Below are positions 59,925 through 64,000 of a stretch of DNA of 64,000 nt, in pieces (the first letter of the stretch is position 1; every line of letters starts with the position of its first letter). This stretch comes from CAYPAV01 sp964408805. GTDB taxonomy: Bacteria > Pseudomonadota > Alphaproteobacteria > UBA8366. The stretch spans positions 1 to 64,000 of the forward strand of contig CAYPAV010000006.1 in the NCBI GenBank assembly GCA_964408805.1. Reading direction: 5' to 3'. The translations under genes and the position numbers were made by a program. The notes under the pieces are model-generated. The model did no database searches. It saw nothing but the letters and a program-made list of their open reading frames with translations, and was not told the DNA's origin.

Positions 59925-60500
59925 ATGGCCGACCGACTTGGCATGGATCCGGCCCGCATCGCGCGCCTGCGCGATCCGGTGCGGCTTGAAACCTTCGACC
60001 CCGCGCGAATTTGGGAAGTCCTGGACCCGACCCCGCCCTTTACGCTGGTCGATATCGGCACCGGGGTCGGCTATCTCTCGCTGCCCTTCGCCGAGCGCTA
60101 TCCGCAAGCCAAGATTTACGGCTGCGATATCCTGGAGGGCATGATCGAACTGTTGCGCGAGGACGCGGCGGCACGCGGTCTCGATAATTTGGAAGCCCTC
60201 CTGATGGCGCCGAACGCGATCGATTTGCCGGACGGGGCCGCCGACTTGATCACCATGGCCCAAGTCCATCACGAGCTGGACGAACCGGAACCGCTGTTGG
60301 CCGAATGCAAGCGCCTGCTCGCCCCCGGCGGCACGATCGTGATCGTCGATTGGAAGGACGAGGACAACGCGCAAGGCCCGAAGCCCGGACGGCGGGTGCC
60401 CGAGGCGACGATCCGGGCACAGATGGACGCCGCTGGTTTTTCCGACATCCAATCCCATGATGTCTACCGACAACACGCCTTCCTAACCGGGCGCGGTTAG
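59925..60500 (+). CDS. Class I SAM-dependent methyltransferase
   Basis: A 191-residue methyltransferase with motif I VDIGTGVGYLSLPFAERYP, the acidic ligand in GCDILEGMIELL, and the post-motif segment ALLMAPNAIDLPDGAADLITMAQVHHELDEP. The form is that of a small-molecule methyltransferase of the UbiE-like group. Substrate unknown. It lies between peroxiredoxin and amidase, all on the plus strand, with 144 nt and 25 nt gaps. Confidence 0.85.
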   Translation: MADRLGMDPARIARLRDPVRLETFDPARIWEVLDPTPPFTLVDIGTGVGYLSLPFAERYPQAKIYGCDILEGMIELLREDAAARGLDNLEALLMAPNAIDLPDGAADLITMAQVHHELDEPEPLLAECKRLLAPGGTIVIVDWKDEDNAQGPKPGRRVPEATIRAQMDAAGFSDIQSHDVYRQHAFLTGRG

Positions 60501-60525
60501 GCCGCAGCAACAGGAGACCGATCCC

Positions 60526-61935
60526 ATGAGCGGAAACGTGCCGGAGCAATATGACCCCCGGACTTTCAAGGCATTGAGCTACCACGACGCGATCCCCGCC
60601 TTTGCCGACGGCACCGACACGCCGCGCGCCTATCTCGAGCGCTGCCTGGAGACGATCGCGGCGCGGGAACCCGTGGTCCAAGCCTTCGCCGCGCTGAACG
60701 AAGAGGGCGCCCGCGCCGCGGCCGATGCTAGCAGCGAGCGCTGGCAAGCCGGACAGCCGCTGTCACCCATCGACGGCCTGCCGATCGGCATCAAGGATCT
60801 TTTGGAGACCAAGGACATGCCGACGGAGATGGGTTGCGAGGCCTATCGCGGGAACTTCCCGAAGCGCGACAATGCCGCCGTATGGGCGCTCCGCGAGGCC
60901 GGCGCGGTTGTCGTCGCGAAGACGGTGACGGCGGAGCTCGGCGGCTCGCATCCGGGCCAGACCACCAACCCCTTTGATCCGACCCGGACGCCGGGCGGCT
61001 CCTCCTCGGGGTCGGCGGCGGCCGTGGCATCACGCATGCTGCCGGCGGCGATCGGGACCCAGGTCGGCGGCTCGATCATCCGCCCCGCCGCCTTTTGCGG
61101 CAATGTCGCCCTGAAACCGACCCAGGGCGGCCTCAACCGGGGCGAACGACAGGCCACCAGCATGAGCACCCACGGCGTCCATGCGGGCTGCATCGAGGAT
61201 ATGTGGCAGACGGCGATCGAGATCGCGCGGCGGGCCGGCGGCGATCGGGGCGCGCCCGGTCTCTACGGTCCCGACACACCGCCCGCTGCCTTTAAGCCAG
61301 CCCGTCTGATCATTCTCGAGGGCGAGGGTTGGGCGCGGCTCGACGACGGGAGTCGGGAGGCTTTCGAGAATCTTCTCGACGGTATCCGCGGTGAAGGCAT
61401 CGCGGTGGCCCGGCGCGGCGACAATCCGTTGATCGAAGCGCTGGAACAGGCGGTCGGCAATGCCGGCGCGGTTTGCCGCTCTATTACCAGCTGGGAGAAC
61501 CGCTGGGCCCAGCGCAATCTCGTTAACGAACACCCCGACGGCGTCAGTGATCGCGCGAAGGCCACACTTGCCTATGCCGAATCCATGAGCCCCGAGGATT
61601 ATCGCGCCGCTCTCGTGGCACGCGAGGCCGCACAGCTCAGCCATCGCAATTTGGCCGGACTTGCCGATGCGGTGATCAGCTTCGCCTGCCCCGGCCCGGC
61701 GCCCCTTTGGGAAGGCGATACGCCAGGCGAGGCCTTGGCGCCGCGGCCGACGGGCGATGCGGTCTTCAACTATCCAAGTTCGATGTTGTTCGCGCCCGTG
61801 GTGACGGTCCCGCTGATGAGCGTCGGCGGTCTACCGGTCGGGTTGCAGGTCATGGGGCAGCCGCACGAAGACGCCCGCGTTACGGCCGTCGCGCGCTGGT
61901 TGCTGGAGACCATATCACCGGCGGTTGTCGACTAG
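60526..61935 (+). CDS. Amidase (amidase-signature family)
   Basis: A 469-residue amidase-signature hydrolase. Catalytic Lys is in LPIGIKDLLETKD, the cis-Ser in GGSSSGSAAAVA, and the nucleophile Ser in TQVGGSIIRPAAF. The full glycine/serine-rich signature is complete. Family members cleave small amides, nitrile-derived amides or act in Glu-tRNA(Gln) transamidation; the lack of GatB/GatC neighbours and the sequence favour a free-standing amidase. The start lies after CAGGAGACC and the stop is convergent with the cupin-like gene 7 nt away. Confidence 0.88.
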   Translation: MSGNVPEQYDPRTFKALSYHDAIPAFADGTDTPRAYLERCLETIAAREPVVQAFAALNEEGARAAADASSERWQAGQPLSPIDGLPIGIKDLLETKDMPTEMGCEAYRGNFPKRDNAAVWALREAGAVVVAKTVTAELGGSHPGQTTNPFDPTRTPGGSSSGSAAAVASRMLPAAIGTQVGGSIIRPAAFCGNVALKPTQGGLNRGERQATSMSTHGVHAGCIEDMWQTAIEIARRAGGDRGAPGLYGPDTPPAAFKPARLIILEGEGWARLDDGSREAFENLLDGIRGEGIAVARRGDNPLIEALEQAVGNAGAVCRSITSWENRWAQRNLVNEHPDGVSDRAKATLAYAESMSPEDYRAALVAREAAQLSHRNLAGLADAVISFACPGPAPLWEGDTPGEALAPRPTGDAVFNYPSSMLFAPVVTVPLMSVGGLPVGLQVMGQPHEDARVTAVARWLLETISPAVVD

Positions 61936-61941
61936 GGGATA

Positions 61942-62727
61942 TCAGCTGCCGCTGTTTTGCGGCCGCTCGACATAAGCATCGGGGTCGCGCGCCGCGAGCG
62001 CTTTTGGGTCGGAGCCCGGCCGTTCCGAGGGACGGCAGAATTGTAACGCCAGAACGTCCGCGCCGTCGGGTCCAGCCCGCAAAGTGGTTAGAGATTCGCC
62101 GGGCTCGATATGGATCAACGACCGTCGTGGCAAATTCGTTTCACCGCCGATCAAAGCACCTTCGCAAACCAGGTAATACTGTCCACCCCCGTCGGAGGGG
62201 AGGCCGTCAGCCTCGGCGTCGGGCCCAAGACGAAAAGCAACTGCGAAGACACCGTCGGCCTGAGCCGCCATCAAGTCTTCCCGCGTAACCTCGGCCGCCG
62301 CCGGCGGCGGCGCATCCGTGTCGAACACACCGGCGATGTTGCGCCCCGCGCGACCGGGCATTTTGTGTTTGTTTCCGGGCATCGGGAAGAACCCGCCGCT
62401 GGAAACCGGTCGGAGCGTGAAAAAGGCGAACCCCCGCTCGGCTCCGACGATCGGCCCGTAGGGGGTATAGGCGTCGGCGTATTGAAAGGTGATCGGGCGA
62501 GCCGTTTTCTTGCCCATACGACAATCGCCCTCGACCACGACCTGAAACTGGTCGACATCGTGGAAATGCGGTTCGATCCTGGCGCCCTCATAAAGGCGCT
62601 CGACGAGAAAGGCCTGCGGATCGGCATCGATCGTCCCCGGACTGCCGAGATAGTCGACCCGGCGGCCGACACCACCTTTCCGCACGGTCTCCCGTGGCCT
62701 TACGTCCCCGCTCGCAACCGTCCGCAT
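61942..62727 (-). CDS. Cupin-like protein, paralogue 2
   Basis: A 261-residue protein of the same family as 43841-44596. It has EPHFHDVDQFQVVVEG, then MGKKTARPITFQYADAYTPYGPI and FAFFTLR, the shared signature. The C-terminal half has GGGQYYLVCEGAL. A bicupin metalloprotein is likely. The ATG at 62727 has a strong AGGAGGAGGGG ribosome site, which decides the start. It lies 82 nt downstream of the LLM gene. Function unknown; the paired His residues suggest a metal site. Confidence 0.78.
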   Translation of the reverse strand: MRTVASGDVRPRETVRKGGVGRRVDYLGSPGTIDADPQAFLVERLYEGARIEPHFHDVDQFQVVVEGDCRMGKKTARPITFQYADAYTPYGPIVGAERGFAFFTLRPVSSGGFFPMPGNKHKMPGRAGRNIAGVFDTDAPPPAAAEVTREDLMAAQADGVFAVAFRLGPDAEADGLPSDGGGQYYLVCEGALIGGETNLPRRSLIHIEPGESLTTLRAGPDGADVLALQFCRPSERPGSDPKALAARDPDAYVERPQNSGS

Positions 62728-62809
62728 CGTGTTCCCCTCCTCCTCGTTCAATATCGCGCGCCGCATTCTATCCGCTCCCAGCCCGCAAGCCAGTCGCGAC
62801 CGAGACATT

Positions 62810-63901
62810 CTACTCAATCCGCAACCCTGCTTCCTTCAGCAGCGGAATCACCCGCTCGGCGAAGAATTCAAGATCGGGGGCGAAATCGAAAAAGTTGAGC
62901 TGCATGCCGTCGCATCCGGCCGCCTTCAGGCGCTGGAATTGATCGACGACCTGTTCCGGTGTCCCGAATATATGGAGGTTCCCGCCAATGATCCGCTGGT
63001 TGCGCCGATGTCCGCGCCAGGAATCCTGATCGCCCTTGGTCATCGTTCCCATCAGATGATCGACCGCGGCTGCGTCCTCGCCGTCCAGAATGCGTTGCTG
63101 GACATCCCGCACCTCGGCTTCGGTCTCGCGGCAGATCACATGGGGGTTGATGACGGTGCGGACCTCGCGTCCCTCGGCCGCCGCCAGATCGCGGATGCGT
63201 TTGGTATGAGCCGGCAGCGTCTCCAGGGCATCCTCGATATCGGCGCCGCTGGGGCTGGTGATGAAGATCAGGTCGGAATATTTCGCCGCATAGGCAAGCC
63301 CCGCCTCCGACGCGCTGGCATTGACCATGATCGGCCGGCCGTGCACCGGCTTCGGCGAGACATAGGCCTCCCGCAGCGACCAATAGTCGCCCTCCCAGGT
63401 GACGTTGGCGTCCTCGCGCCAGAGACGATCGAGCATTTCGGTGAACTCGGCCGCCATCTCGTAGCGCCGGTCACGTGGGATCGCCTCCAGACCGAACATA
63501 TCGATCTCGTTCGGCCGGAAGCCGGTCACGAGGTTGAGCCCCCATCGCCCACCCGACATGTGATCCAGCGTGGCCCCGAACTTGGCGAGGTGCAGCGGGT
63601 GCCAGCCATAGAGGACATGCACCGTCGAGATCAGCATGATGTTCCGGGTCAACGCGGCAACCCCGGACGTCATCAGCATCGGGTCGAGGGAGTACTTCCG
63701 GTACTTGGTCTCGCCGCCATGGCCATCGACGCCGAGCCATTGCGCCAGCCCGAACACCAGGTCGAAGCCGATTTCATCGGCGCGAACGACCAGCCGGGCA
63801 TTGTAATCGAATCCCCAATCGGTATCGCGAGGCGCCGTCGACGGCGTCCAGCCACCGTTCTGTATCGGCAGGAACAGGCCCAGCATCAGCGGCTGGCGCA
63901 T
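62810..63901 (-). CDS. LLM-class flavin-dependent oxidoreductase (SfnG/RutA-like)
   Basis: A 363-residue luciferase-like flavin-dependent monooxygenase. It contains LGLFLPIQNGGWTPS at the start, LDHMSGGRWGLNLVTGFRPNEIDMFGLEA, and SPKPVHGRPIMVNASASEAGLAYAAKYSD, resembling the RutA, SfnG and alkanesulfonate monooxygenase group. The start at 63901 is the best candidate; the frame stays open to the window edge, so a longer protein is possible. It needs reduced flavin from a partner reductase, not seen here. It is upstream of the cupin-like gene on the same strand. Confidence 0.8.
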   Translation of the reverse strand: MRQPLMLGLFLPIQNGGWTPSTAPRDTDWGFDYNARLVVRADEIGFDLVFGLAQWLGVDGHGGETKYRKYSLDPMLMTSGVAALTRNIMLISTVHVLYGWHPLHLAKFGATLDHMSGGRWGLNLVTGFRPNEIDMFGLEAIPRDRRYEMAAEFTEMLDRLWREDANVTWEGDYWSLREAYVSPKPVHGRPIMVNASASEAGLAYAAKYSDLIFITSPSGADIEDALETLPAHTKRIRDLAAAEGREVRTVINPHVICRETEAEVRDVQQRILDGEDAAAVDHLMGTMTKGDQDSWRGHRRNQRIIGGNLHIFGTPEQVVDQFQRLKAAGCDGMQLNFFDFAPDLEFFAERVIPLLKEAGLRIE

Positions 63902-64000
63902 CGCCCGGACAAGCGCGCTCGATCGGTCGTCGGCCGCCAGATCGGGGGCCCGGCTCGGAGGGACGACCACCGCTATGACCCCACCCAATCGGAAATGCGT

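Noticed and set aside
1..64000. CRISPR arrays, insertion sequences, prophage, rRNA or tRNA genes
   Set aside because: No regularly spaced repeats, transposase or integrase motifs, or cloverleaf-like elements were seen on reading both strands by eye; a dedicated search was not possible.

Overview
The window reads as a compact, gene-dense chromosome segment of a high-GC alphaproteobacterium, probably of the Rhodospirillales type. The basis is GC-rich wobble positions, an FDH3-type formate dehydrogenase cluster with its DUF3305/DUF3306 partners, a DUF6352/DUF4444/DUF6494 set, and an MlaC/HpnM-like protein. I count 61 protein genes. Most gaps are short and many genes overlap by 1-8 nt. I see no tRNA, rRNA, transposase, phage gene or CRISPR array. 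I recognise no DNA-binding transcription factor among the 61 genes, although two histidine kinases are present.

Layout. 0.2-1.3 kb: MlaC-like lipid carrier and a cyclophilin-like protein. 1.3-5.6 kb (minus): tightly overlapping operon for leucine-type dehydrogenase and the E1-alpha, E1-beta and E2 parts of a branched-chain 2-oxoacid dehydrogenase. 5.9-13.1 kb: apparent sulfonate (taurine-type) module with a class III aminotransferase, TauE/SafE exporter, a DUF1445 protein, a hotdog thioesterase, sulfoacetaldehyde acetyltransferase (xsc) and phosphate acetyltransferase (pta). 13.1-19.9 kb: queC, hemN with an FNR-type box, cytochrome c, a gamma-glutamyltransferase-like protein, a lone FliN, a TAXI solute-binding protein and an epoxide-hydrolase-type enzyme.

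19.9-37.3 kb is dominated by formate dehydrogenase. Minus-strand genes run DUF3305, DUF3306, TorD-like chaperone, Tat-target peptide, catalytic subunit, Fe-S subunit, a small lipoprotein, cytochrome b subunit, then a WD40 propeller fused to cytochrome c. A four-cluster Fe-S protein is divergent from them. Further small conserved proteins (DUF6494, DUF6352, DUF4444) lie beyond it. Between these blocks sits the strangest gene here: a 1030-residue in-frame fusion of a dimethylglycine/sarcosine-dehydrogenase-like flavoprotein with a PAS/histidine kinase, each truncated at the join.

37.4-52 kb: TPR-glycosyltransferase, MmgE/PrpD, methyltransferase, cysK, a second aminotransferase, a cupin-like protein, GHMP kinase plus NUDIX hydrolase, a periplasmic binding protein overlapping a membrane histidine kinase, SppA and an HtrA-like protease. 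52-64 kb: catabolic and redox enzymes (epimerase, acyl-CoA dehydrogenase, SDR, TTC38-like TPR, VOC protein, two LLM flavin oxidoreductases, 1-Cys peroxiredoxin, methyltransferase, amidase) and a second copy of the cupin-like family.

Physiologically the segment suggests a heterotroph that respires with formate as electron donor, breaks down amino acids and C2 sulfonates, and adapts haem synthesis to low oxygen.
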